A DNA stretch of 21,647 nucleotides, from contig JAEERN010000156.1 in NCBI GenBank assembly GCA_016285815.1, forward strand, positions 1 to 21,647, in the 5' to 3' direction. The stretch comes from Clostridiales bacterium (lineage in GTDB: Bacteria; Bacillota; Clostridia; Oscillospirales; QAMX01). Made by a program: the position numbers and the translations under genes. A model generated the notes under the pieces. The model was not told the origin of the DNA and did no database searches. It saw nothing but the letters and a program-made list of their open reading frames with translations. Shown here piece after piece: positions 9,101-14,778 of this stretch (the stretch's first letter is position 1; each line of letters starts with the position of its first letter).

Positions 9101-9248
9101 TTTCCGCGTGCGAAAGCATGCCCAGCGGAGCTGCCGTCAGGATGGTGACAGCCGCGAGCAAAAACGCCACACAGCGGACGAACCGCTTTCCGGCCGGACG
9201 CCAGCCACGCACGCTGCTGCCCGGACCGTTCCAGTTGTTTCCCTGCAT
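6105..9248 (-). CDS. Giant extracellular solute-binding protein with N-terminal carbohydrate-binding-like domains
   Basis: This is a 1047-residue exported protein, more than twice the usual 400-450 of sugar-binding proteins. A basic start and hydrophobic stretch at 21-48 (ending near SHA) form the signal peptide; no lipobox Cys is seen, so anchoring is unclear. Residues about 70-285 and 310-460 look like two beta-sandwich (CBM6/35-like) modules: note VKIEAEQTA at 314, GEWVSWDVTVPESGLYMITL at 366-385, and FRIYVEAGEHELTVV at 257-271. A helical linker (465-580) follows. Residues 632-1040 are a family-1-type binding domain (GPDVVIG at 694, GVYALPETLNFQVMFYRTDIF at 744-764, GCIILSKSNNQKSAWEFIKWWTS at 915-937, a hallmark of this family). 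The ATG at 9248 (MQGNN) has AAAGGG 7 bases upstream; a longer open frame to 9365 lacks a good ribosome site. It is the first gene of the operon. Ligand unknown; a polysaccharide is inferred. Confidence 0.9.
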   Translation of the reverse strand: MQGNNWNGPGSSVRGWRPAGKRFVRCVAFLLAAVTILTAAPLGMLSHAENGTTAALTTTASPTGSEYASVNFSESSYGSYRERNADKKVYDGEDVIIDYTSISGETNMNYEILPEYEGVKNAVLLKDETKEQESVVKDDLAKDQELKPTELAELTFRFTAPESALYEVRVKYFPIVAMPDGTVISNGAKIERGFKLDGEFPFDELKSVSFSRVWADAVPVGSEHDSLGNEIKPATLEKPEWRVEYLNDDETYYFDSFRIYVEAGEHELTVVSERSDLLVEEIAFCAPKTLPSYAEVKADYAAKGYQPAGNGALVKIEAEQTATKSNSSIYPYHSRSSVLNSSASGKFTYDHTQINVIGGEMWQEAGEWVSWDVTVPESGLYMITLRGRQNVNRGVSSGRALTINGEYPFAEATDCSFYYDPNFGYYTLGDTKADERGEETAFQFYFEAGKTYNICLEATLGTIEDLARKLDDSVNVLMTVYRRMLALCGNNPDEDTDYGFEKYLIKELQTLRDEAVVLRGLSDELFEITGERSANSAVLERTADRIERMANRPILIAKNFTSFKNDVSAIAEWILELQKQPLELDCLYLSGSKADLPSNRAGLFRGIGHEVRLLWSSFVVDYSSVGTSADGDNTITVWFTPSAAASVTGGGREQAQILKRLIESDFNAKYPDIGVNLQIIAIDALLPATLAGKGPDVVIGVQSNKPVNFAMRGAVINLSQFDDCAEVLNRFYPSAYTSFTYLDGVYALPETLNFQVMFYRTDIFGENGWAIPQSWEDVYDIIPELANSYMEFGFKAAITNMFGLINQRHGVLYRGEGDMFGYATGLDTDEAVAAFIQYVNLYRSYGVNLDIDFQTRFRTGEVPLGIEDISMVNKLAISAPEIAGNWSFTLMPGQTYENEDGTTWIDHSVAASGNGCIILSKSNNQKSAWEFIKWWTSDEIQIDYCAEVEATMGKANRIFSANKAVVYTQGWSTEELNTILVARSWTDGVPEVPGSYYTERHMTNAFTRTYNLRTDPRETLLDYIDEINLELSKKRTEFGLRTAEDLK

Positions 9249-9499
9249 AATTCCACCCTTTCCCATAAGGATTTCAGAGTTCAGAAACCAGTCGGCGGTC
9301 TTTTCAAAACGCTTCGCCCCCGCAAGCCGCACGGAAGAGCTTCCCACCGTCCGCTCTTTGTACATTTTGCCAAGTCAAAAAAGGGAAAAACGCACCGAAT
9401 ATGGCCTTTAAAAAAGGCCACGTTCGGGATTTTGTCTCATTTTTGCAGGGCGACCCGCGTTTTTTTGTTGCGTTTCCGCAAACCAATCCATCTAATCTC
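9249..9499 (-). promoter_or_regulatory. Long 5' leader of the ABC operon with two hairpins
   Basis: About 250 transcribed bases precede the solute-binding protein gene. Near the 5' end, TTGCG-GAAA-CGCAA (plus 9468-9481) can form a stem with a GNRA-type loop, or serve as a dyad operator just after the start site. A second perfect 8-bp inverted repeat, TGGCCTTT/AAAGGCCA with a 3-base loop, lies at 9402-9420. Neither is followed directly by an unbroken U-run, although U-rich stretches lie within 30 bases downstream of the second. I recognise no known riboswitch. Confidence 0.45.
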
Positions 9500-9505
9500 A
9501 CTAAT

Positions 9506-9534
9506 ATAATAGGGGATTTTATTCAATTTGTCAA
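9506..9534 (-). promoter_or_regulatory. Sigma-A promoter of the ABC/DUF5696 operon
   Basis: Read on the minus strand there is TTGACA (9529-9534), a 17-base spacer and TATTAT (9506-9511), giving a start near 9499. The spacer and the flanks are AT-rich, unlike the coding DNA around. This leaves a leader of about 250 bases before the ATG at 9248. Confidence 0.85.
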
Positions 9535-9656
9535 TAGCGCCCTTCAAATTTTCTTCGATTTTTTTCGCCCCGTCTCCCCGGCCGAGTGGGTAGTATTGTA
9601 CAAATCCGACCGGACAAAACTATGGATTTTTACCAAATCCGCACCGTTTCAGACAC

Positions 9657-9688
9657 AAAAAGCGGGGGCCGCCGGACCGGCAGCCCCC
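9657..9688 (-). terminator. Rho-independent terminator of the acyl-CoA synthetase operon
   Basis: On the minus strand a 10-bp stem GGGGGCTGCC/GGCGGCCCCC (one G-T pair) with a 5-base loop is followed by GC and five T. It lies about 125 bases past the stop at 9813. The reverse side also has a short T-run, so it may act in both directions and insulate the ABC operon promoter. Confidence 0.8.
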
Positions 9689-9812
9689 GTCTTTTCCACT
9701 TTTTCCCGTTCCGGCGGCCTCTCCTCCGCCGCGATCCTTGGGCAATCTACACAACTGCCCGTTAAAAATTATACAATTTGTATTTGTCTACTGAACGTAT
9801 TATATTTTTTCG
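9689..9812. other. AT-rich non-coding stretch after the acyl-CoA synthetase gene
   Basis: No gene is seen. It contains a perfect 13-base palindrome ATACAATTTGTAT (9771-9783) and a weak inverted repeat GGGCA/TGCCC (9741-9760). Between the terminator and the ABC promoter (9535-9656) there is likewise no gene, only the palindrome TTGTACAA at 9596-9603. Confidence 0.4.
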
Positions 9813-11462
9813 TCACTTTGCCGCATCCCGGCTGCGCAGGTCGCTGCGCTTGATCTTGTCGCTGGCCGTCTTGGGCAGTTCGGCCACGAATTCGATGACG
9901 CGCGGATACTTGTACGGCGCGGTGGTATGCTTGACGTGGTCCTGAAGCTCTTTGACCAGCGCGGCCGACGGTTCGAACCCCTTGGCCAGCACGATGGTGG
10001 CCTTGACGATCTGGCCGCGCTCCGGGTCCGGAACGGCGGTGATGGCCGCCTCCAGCACCGCCGGATGGGTCATCAGCGCGCTTTCCACCTCGAAGGGTCC
10101 GATCCGGTAGCCGGAGGACTTGATCACGTCGTCGCTGCGGCCCACGAACCACAAAAAACCGTCCTCGTCCATCCAGGCCACGTCGCCGGTGTGGAAATAC
10201 CCGTCGTGGATGATCTGCTTCGTCTTTTCCGGATCCTTGTAATAGCCCACGGTGAGGCCGGCCGGGCTTCCCTGGTCCAGGGGGATGCAGAGCTCGCCCT
10301 CGTCGCCCCGCTCCACCTCGACGCCGTTCTCGTCCAGCAGCTTTACGTTGAAGTGCGGCGACGGGCGGCCCATGGAGCAAGGGCGCACCTTCAGCCACGG
10401 GAAGTTGGCCGCCAGCACGGCGGTCTCGGTCATGCCGAAGCCCTCGCGCAGCTCGAGGCCGGTGTATTCCTTCCATTTATTATAGACTTCCCCGTTCAGC
10501 GGCTCGCCCGCGATGCAGCAGTGGCGCAGGCTGGACAGGTCGAAGGCGGACATGTCCTCCTTGATCAGGAAGCGGAACACCGTGGCCGGGCCGCAGAACA
10601 CGTTGACGCGGTACTTCTCGATGACGTGCAGCACGTCCGTCGGGCGGAACCGCCCCGCGCAGTCGTAGAGCATCAGCGTGGCCTCGCAGATCCACTGGCC
10701 GTAGATCTTGCCCCACGAGCTCTTGGCCCAGCCTGTGTCGGCGTGGGTGTAGTGCAGGTCCCCCGGATTGATGTTCTGCCAGAACCGCGCCGTCAGGATG
10801 TGGCCCAGCGGATAGCGGAAGTCATGGGTGACCATCTTGGGGTTGCCCGCCGTCCCGGACGTGAAATAGATCAGGAACGGGTCGCCGTTCTCCGTGGGGC
10901 GCCGGGTCCACTCGGCCGGCGCGGCGGCCAGCGCGGCGTCGAAGTCGTCGAACCCGTCGAACTTGCCCCCGATGCCCAGACGGATCTGCGGCCCGCCGCA
11001 GATCTCCGCCGCCTCCAGGATGTGGCCGCGCAACTCGGGGATGTCGGCGCAGACCACCGCCTTGGCGCCGGAGGCCTGAAAGCGATAGACCAGATCCTTG
11101 GTCATCAGCTGGTGCACCGCCGGCAGCAGCACCGCCCCCAGCTTGTGGACCGCCACGGCGGTGATCCAGTACTGCCAGGCGCAGCGCAGCAGCGTCATGA
11201 CGATGTCGCCCCGGCCGATGCCCCGGGCGGCCAGCAGGTTGGCGCACTTGTCCGTCAGGGTCTTCAGCTCGGCGAAGGTGACGCGCTTTTCCTCGCCGCG
11301 GTCGTTGCACCAGATAAAGGCCAGGCTGTCCGGCCGGATGGCCGCCAGCTCGTCTACCACGTCATAGCCGAAGTTGAAATGCTCCGGCACGTTGATCTTG
11401 AACTCCCGTTTGAACTCCTCGTAGGACGAAAAGTCCGTCCTGCAGAATCGGTCGATAAACAT
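9813..11462 (-). CDS. AMP-forming acyl-CoA synthetase, medium-chain (MACS) type
   Basis: This 549-residue enzyme of the adenylate-forming superfamily activates a carboxylic acid with ATP and joins it to CoA in the cytoplasm. Visible motifs are the P-loop-like A3 YFTSGTAGNPKM (199-210), HADTGWAKSSWGK (240-252; typical of medium-chain synthetases), A5 GFGMTET (341-347), A7 HTGD (424-427), A8 GRSDDVIKSSGYRIGPFEVE (441-460), and A10 PKTASDKIKR (530-539) with the presumed catalytic Lys536. The A10 loop normally reads SGK; here Gly is Asp. The start at 11462 follows GAGGG by 7 bases; an open frame continues upstream but has no such site. It is the second gene of a T-box-led operon behind an XRE-cupin regulator. 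The substrate is unproven; a short branched acid such as isobutyrate is my inference from the leader. Aryl acids are an alternative. Confidence 0.88.
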   Translation of the reverse strand: MFIDRFCRTDFSSYEEFKREFKINVPEHFNFGYDVVDELAAIRPDSLAFIWCNDRGEEKRVTFAELKTLTDKCANLLAARGIGRGDIVMTLLRCAWQYWITAVAVHKLGAVLLPAVHQLMTKDLVYRFQASGAKAVVCADIPELRGHILEAAEICGGPQIRLGIGGKFDGFDDFDAALAAAPAEWTRRPTENGDPFLIYFTSGTAGNPKMVTHDFRYPLGHILTARFWQNINPGDLHYTHADTGWAKSSWGKIYGQWICEATLMLYDCAGRFRPTDVLHVIEKYRVNVFCGPATVFRFLIKEDMSAFDLSSLRHCCIAGEPLNGEVYNKWKEYTGLELREGFGMTETAVLAANFPWLKVRPCSMGRPSPHFNVKLLDENGVEVERGDEGELCIPLDQGSPAGLTVGYYKDPEKTKQIIHDGYFHTGDVAWMDEDGFLWFVGRSDDVIKSSGYRIGPFEVESALMTHPAVLEAAITAVPDPERGQIVKATIVLAKGFEPSAALVKELQDHVKHTTAPYKYPRVIEFVAELPKTASDKIKRSDLRSRDAAK

Positions 11463-11524
11463 ATTGGTTCCCTCGGATGTGAATGGATATGGATCAAAAG
11501 TGTCCGGCCGGAAGGTCCCGGCGC

Positions 11525-12082
11525 CTATTTGATGACGACGACGATCAGCCGCACCGGCTTTTCGTCCAGCGCCTCCATGGCGTGGGGATAGGCCGAATCG
11601 AAATAGAGCGAGTCGCCCTCGTTGATGATCAGCTCCCGGCCGCCGATGTAGAACCGCATCCGGCCCTCCAGGCAATAGTGGAACTCGTGGCCCGTGTGGG
11701 CGTTGGGGTGAAGCGGCGCGTCCGCCGGCTTCGGCTCCACCGTGACCAGCAGCGGCTCGGCCTTCCGCTCGGAAAAGCCGTAGGCCAGCGCCTTATAGTC
11801 GTATCCCTCGGTGCGCTCGACGCCGATGCCCCGGTCCTTGCGGACCACCGAGTACATGGTGAGCTTGGCGCGGTCCCCGGTGAGCAGCTCGGTGACGGAG
11901 ATGCCGAACAGATCCGCCGCCTCGCACAGCACGCTGATGGGGATATCCACCTCGCCGCTCTCCATCTCCCGGTACTGCTCCGCTCCGACGGTCAGCTTCT
12001 CTCCCGCCTCTTCCACGGACAGCCCGGCGATCTCGCGCATCTCTCTCAGTCTCTCTGCGATCTCTCGAACGTGACCGGACAT
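11525..12082 (-). CDS. XRE-type HTH regulator with C-terminal cupin domain
   Basis: This is a 185-residue protein. Residues 1-70 are a Cro/C1-type helix-turn-helix (IAERLREMREIAGLSVEEAG, then EQYREMESGEVDIPI). Residues 110-185 are a cupin with motif 1 HTGHEFHYCLEGRMRFYIGG (129-148) and motif 2 EGDSLYFDSAYPHAME (155-170), giving likely metal or ligand contacts at H129, H132, E133 and H167. Such proteins sense a small ligand in the cupin and act at their own or neighbouring promoters. The ATG at 12082 has a perfect AAGGAG 8 bases upstream; a longer open frame runs into the T-box leader and is rejected. The gene lies between that leader and the acyl-CoA synthetase gene (62-base gap). The likely effector is the acid or acyl-CoA handled by the synthetase (inference). 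Confidence 0.9.
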   Translation of the reverse strand: MSGHVREIAERLREMREIAGLSVEEAGEKLTVGAEQYREMESGEVDIPISVLCEAADLFGISVTELLTGDRAKLTMYSVVRKDRGIGVERTEGYDYKALAYGFSERKAEPLLVTVEPKPADAPLHPNAHTGHEFHYCLEGRMRFYIGGRELIINEGDSLYFDSAYPHAMEALDEKPVRLIVVVIK

Positions 12083-12438
12083 GGTATCATCTCCTTTTTT
12101 ATCAACAGATATCAGAAAAGGACCCGTCTCCGGGAAATCCTTCCCAGGGACGGGTCCGATCAGACCCGCGGTACCACCCTGATTCGCGCATGGCCTTCCG
12201 GCCCGCGCGCGCCTTGTGTCGGGGGACGTTCCGATCCTCCGGTCTCTGTAACGGGAGCGCCCGTCCGCCGCTGAACAACGCGTTTCGTCTTTCACGGCGG
12301 AAACTCACTTGCGACCTTCCCCGGCGGTCCGCGCGCAAAGCGACTTCCACCCGCGAACGCTCGCGGTCGCTTTTCTCTGAAGCCGTCCCGGCCGGGTACT
12401 CCTCAAGTTCACAGTTTTTGGGGTGTTTTCAGTTGAGT
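12083..12438 (-). promoter_or_regulatory. T-box leader (tRNA-sensing riboswitch), predicted specifier GUC (Val)
   Basis: The conserved T-box AGGGTGGTACCGCG is at 12167-12180. Upstream, Stem I can be folded: AAACT/AGTTT (12413-12417 with 12301-12305), ACTTG/CAAGT (12404-12408 with 12307-12311), then CCCGGC/GCCGGG (12391-12396 with 12320-12325), topped by AGAGA, an AAAGCGAC/GTCGCTTT stem and a GGTGGAAG distal element. The specifier loop is 5' AGGAGTA against 3' GAAGGTCG. With the usual AGUA/GAA loop-E pairing, one base, the codon, then a purine, the codon is GUC (12313-12315). The acceptor-pairing TGGT predicts discriminator A, as in tRNA-Val, and argues against the overlapping GGU (Gly) reading. 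A CCCGTTACAG element fits Stem II. T-box identity is firm; the amino acid is moderately supported. Confidence 0.9.
12114..12157 (-). terminator. T-box attenuator terminator
   Basis: Minus-strand GGACCCGTC (12149-12157) pairs with GACGGGTCC (12120-12128), with an inner GGGAA/TTCCC stem, and is followed by TTTTCT (12114-12119). It is the terminator that competes with the antiterminator formed by the T-box when uncharged tRNA binds. Confidence 0.88.
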
Positions 12439-12444
12439 GGCATC

Positions 12445-12473
12445 ATTATACACCATCCGCCGGCGCTTGTCAA
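12445..12473 (-). promoter_or_regulatory. Consensus sigma-A promoter of the T-box operon
   Basis: Minus-strand TTGACA (12468-12473), 17-base spacer, TATAAT (12445-12450): both hexamers are perfect. The start is expected near 12438. Such a strong promoter fits a transcript controlled mainly by attenuation. Confidence 0.92.
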
Positions 12474-12564
12474 CAGTTTTTTTGCCGCGGAGCGCGCCGC
12501 GCTCTGCCGTTTTCCGGCGTCCGGGGCCGGCCGCCCCGTCTCGCCTTTGCGCGCGGGGACGGTC

Positions 12565-12593
12565 TTGACCTCTCTTGACTTTCGTGCTATAAT
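12565..12593 (+). promoter_or_regulatory. Sigma-A promoter of the GTPase/MFS operon
   Basis: TTGACC (12565-12570), 17-base spacer, TATAAT (12588-12593), with a start near 12600 and a leader of about 97 bases. It is divergent from the T-box promoter. I see no Zur- or Fur-like AT-rich palindrome around it. The 91 bases between the two promoters hold nothing else I can recognise. Confidence 0.85.
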
Positions 12594-12696
12594 AAAGAAT
12601 TGCAGAGCGAAAAACGGCTTTCTGCGCACCGGAAAGCGGCGCCCGCCGCGTTCCGCGCAAAAAACGAAGACTCAAAGGAAAGAAAGGCATCCGACC

Positions 12697-13785
12697 ATGA
12701 CCAAAATAGACGTGTTCTCCGGATTTCTCGGAGCGGGCAAGACCACACTGATCAAAAAGCTGATCCGCGAGGCGTACGCCGGGGAAAAGCTGGTGCTGAT
12801 CGAGAACGAGTTCGGCGAGATCGGCATCGACGGCGGCTTTCTGAAAGAGGCCGGCATCGAGATCACCGAGATGAATTCCGGCTGCATCTGCTGCAGCCTG
12901 GTGGGCGACTTCAGCGAGGCGCTGGGGCAGGTCCTGGACCGCTTCGCCCCGGACCGCATTTTCATCGAGCCCTCGGGCGTCGGCAAGCTGAGCGACGTCA
13001 TCCGCGCCGCCTCCGGCGCCGTGGCCGGCCGCGCGGAGATCGGCTCGCTGGTCACCGTGGTGGACGCCAACAAGTGCCGCGTCTACGTCAAAAACTTCGG
13101 CGAGTTCTTTCTGGACCAGCTGGAGCATGCGGGCACCATCGTGCTGAGCCGCACCGGCGACATCTCCCCCGAAAAGCTGGAACAGTGTCTGGCCCTGATC
13201 CGGGAACACAACCCCGACGCCACCGTGGTCACCACCCCGTGGGACCAGCTGACCGGCGACGCGCTCCGCGCCGTCCTGGAGCAGAAGAACACCCTTGCCG
13301 CCGCGCTGGAGCGCCTGAAGGACGAGACCGTCTGCCCCGTCTGCGGCCACGTCCACGACCATGACGACCACGACGACCATGACCACGATCACGATGATCA
13401 CGACGATCACGACGACCACGACCACCACGATCACGACGATCACGACCATGACGGCCACGATCACGATCACGACCACCATCATCACCACGACCACCACGGG
13501 CATCACCACGCCGACGAGGTCTTCACCAGCTGGGGCGTCGAGACGGGCCGCCGGTTCACCGCCGACGAGCTGCGCGCGGCGCTGGCCGCGCTGGACGAAG
13601 GCTCCTTCGGTCAGGTCCTGCGGGCCAAGGGCATCGTCCCCGCGGAGGACGGCAGTTGGCTGCACTTCGACTATGTGCCCGGCGAGATCGACGTCCGCAC
13701 CGGCGGCGCCGAGGTCACGGGACGGCTGTGCGTCATCGGCGCCAAGATCGACGAGGACGGCCTGCGCGGACTGTTCCGCGTCTGA
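12697..13785 (+). CDS. COG0523/CobW-family GTPase with CxCC motif and very long His/Asp tract
   Basis: This is a 362-residue G3E-family P-loop GTPase, a class linked to metal delivery or homeostasis. The Walker A motif is GFLGAGKTT (9-17), the switch/metal motif is GCICC (62-66, Cys63, Cys65, Cys66), Walker B is IFIEPSG (88-94), and the guanine-specificity position has SRTGD (151-155) rather than NKxD, a substitution I recall in some members. A Cys pair, CPVCGHVH (213-220), leads into a His/Asp-only tract (218-271), followed by the CobW C-terminal domain (about 274-350). The ATG at 12697 follows AGAAAGG by 9 bases; an open frame upstream spans the T-box region and is rejected. It is the first gene of a three-gene operon. 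The metal (Zn, Ni or Co) cannot be told from sequence. Confidence 0.93.
   Translation: MTKIDVFSGFLGAGKTTLIKKLIREAYAGEKLVLIENEFGEIGIDGGFLKEAGIEITEMNSGCICCSLVGDFSEALGQVLDRFAPDRIFIEPSGVGKLSDVIRAASGAVAGRAEIGSLVTVVDANKCRVYVKNFGEFFLDQLEHAGTIVLSRTGDISPEKLEQCLALIREHNPDATVVTTPWDQLTGDALRAVLEQKNTLAAALERLKDETVCPVCGHVHDHDDHDDHDHDHDDHDDHDDHDHHDHDDHDHDGHDHDHDHHHHHDHHGHHHADEVFTSWGVETGRRFTADELRAALAALDEGSFGQVLRAKGIVPAEDGSWLHFDYVPGEIDVRTGGAEVTGRLCVIGAKIDEDGLRGLFRV
13348..13509 (+). repeat. Low-complexity GAC/CAC tract encoding a His/Asp-rich metal-binding segment
   Basis: Codons here are almost only CAC/CAT and GAC/GAT. The 54 encoded residues contain 28 His and 23 Asp, with one Val and two Gly. It is inside the first GTPase gene and stays in frame. 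The irregular unit (D-H, D-D-H, H-H) argues for slippage-driven growth kept by selection for metal binding, not for a CRISPR-like array. Confidence 0.9.
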
Positions 13786-13817
13786 GCCCGTCCATCCCGG
13801 GCAAGGAGCGACACGCC

Positions 13818-14750
13818 ATGGATATTCCGGTGTATCTGTTCATGGGCTTTCTCGACGCGGGAAAGACCACCTATCTCTCCAATCTGATGCTGAAGTCCCG
13901 CTTCACGCAGGGAAAACGGTTCCTGCTGATCGTCTGTGAAGAGGGCGAATGCGAGTACGATCAGGACGCGCTGCGCAAAAAACAGATCGAGGTCCGCTTC
14001 GTCTCCTCGCCCGCCGAGCTGACGGCGCAAAAGCTGTCCGCGCTGGAGAAAGAGACCGGCGCCCAGCGCGTGGCCGTCGAATACAACGCCATGTGGACCC
14101 TGCGGCCGCTGGCCGAGGCGCTTCCCGAAAACTGGTATGTGTTCCAGAGCATCACGGTCTTCGACTCGCTGACCTTTCCGGTCTACAACGCCAACATGCG
14201 AAGCCTCGTCTACGAGATGCTGACCTCGTCCTCCGTGGTGGTCTACAACCGCGTGGCCCCCGGCTCGGACACCTCCGAGCTGCACAAGGCCGTCCGCGCC
14301 GTCAACCGCCGCGGCGACATCTATTACCGCTATGCCGACGGTAAGGTCGAGCAGGACACCGTGGAGGATCCCCTCCCCTTCGACTTTTCGGCGGACGTCA
14401 TGGCCATCGGGGACCGGGATTACGCGCTGTGGTTCGCCGACATGTACGACGATCCCGAAAAGTACGACGGGCGCACCGTCCGCTTCCTGGCCTGGGCCGA
14501 GCGGGACGAGGGCGACCCCGACGGGCTGTTCATGGCGGGCCGCCATGTGCTGGCCTGCTGCGCCAACGACATCCAGTACGCCTGGCTGCCCTGTTTTTAC
14601 GCGGACACGGACTCGCTGCGCTTTCCCGGCTGGTGCGTCGTCACCGGCGTGCTGGACACCGCCGACGAGAAAAACGGCGGCGTCTCCGTCAAGGTCCAGT
14701 CCGTGACCCCCTCTAAGGAACCCTCCGAACCGGTGGTCAGCGTCTATTGA
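13818..14750 (+). CDS. CobW-like GTPase domain fused to a DUF1980-like C-terminal domain
   Basis: This is a 310-residue protein. Walker A is GFLDAGKTT (10-18), and a CEEGECEYD segment (40-48) stands where the CxCC motif lies in its neighbour; the true CxCC motif is absent. VAVEYNAMW (86-93) occupies the Walker B region, and VVYNR (141-145) the guanine region without a clear NKxD. From about 200 the protein changes: MYDDPEKYDGRTVRFLAWA (209-227), FMAGRHVLACCANDIQYAWL (238-257), GWCVVTGVLD (271-280), VKVQSVTPSKEPSEPVVSVY at the end. This resembles the C-terminal domain of DUF1980/TIGR03943 (YcgQ-like) proteins, which I recall beside CobW-like GTPases and YcgR-like permeases. The start has AAGGAG 9 bases upstream and lies 32 bases after the first GTPase. 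A role as partner GTPase in metal handling is inferred. Confidence 0.85.
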   Translation: MDIPVYLFMGFLDAGKTTYLSNLMLKSRFTQGKRFLLIVCEEGECEYDQDALRKKQIEVRFVSSPAELTAQKLSALEKETGAQRVAVEYNAMWTLRPLAEALPENWYVFQSITVFDSLTFPVYNANMRSLVYEMLTSSSVVVYNRVAPGSDTSELHKAVRAVNRRGDIYYRYADGKVEQDTVEDPLPFDFSADVMAIGDRDYALWFADMYDDPEKYDGRTVRFLAWAERDEGDPDGLFMAGRHVLACCANDIQYAWLPCFYADTDSLRFPGWCVVTGVLDTADEKNGGVSVKVQSVTPSKEPSEPVVSVY

Positions 14751-14778
14751 CCCTGACCGCCCCTCCTTCTCTGGTGAC

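Noticed and set aside
9468..9481. CcpA catabolite-repression site
   Set aside because: The dyad TTGCGGAAACGCAA lacks the central CG and flanking TGNNANC pattern of a cre site; it may belong to another regulator.
65..9509. Very long plus-strand open frames (e.g. 65-1963, 2409-5141, 6246-9509) opposite the ABC operon
   Set aside because: They are antisense shadows: composition is dominated by Val, Asp, Gly, Arg and His, no ribosome sites or family motifs are seen, and the minus strand encodes recognisable proteins with coupled starts.
9927..11591. Plus-strand open frame of 554 residues over the acyl-CoA synthetase gene
   Set aside because: It is antisense to a gene with all synthetase motifs intact and has no recognisable domain or promoter.
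12313..12317. GGU (Gly) or AAG (Lys) as the T-box specifier
   Set aside because: GGU would be followed by C instead of a purine, and tRNA-Gly has discriminator U while the T-box reads UGGU. AAG would need the GAA of the loop-E pairing as part of the codon. GUC fits best, though not beyond doubt.
12083..12696. N-terminal extensions of the XRE-cupin and first GTPase open frames into the intergenic region
   Set aside because: They run through the T-box leader, its promoter or the GTPase promoter; internal ATGs with strong ribosome sites give normal-length proteins.
13348..13509. Possible CRISPR or tandem repeat array
   Set aside because: Units are 3-9 bases, in frame and encode His/Asp inside a gene; there are no spacers.
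12409..13665. Minus-strand open frame over the first GTPase, with a Val/Ile-rich hydrophobic run
   Set aside because: The hydrophobic run is the antisense reading of the His/Asp codons; it is not a real membrane protein.
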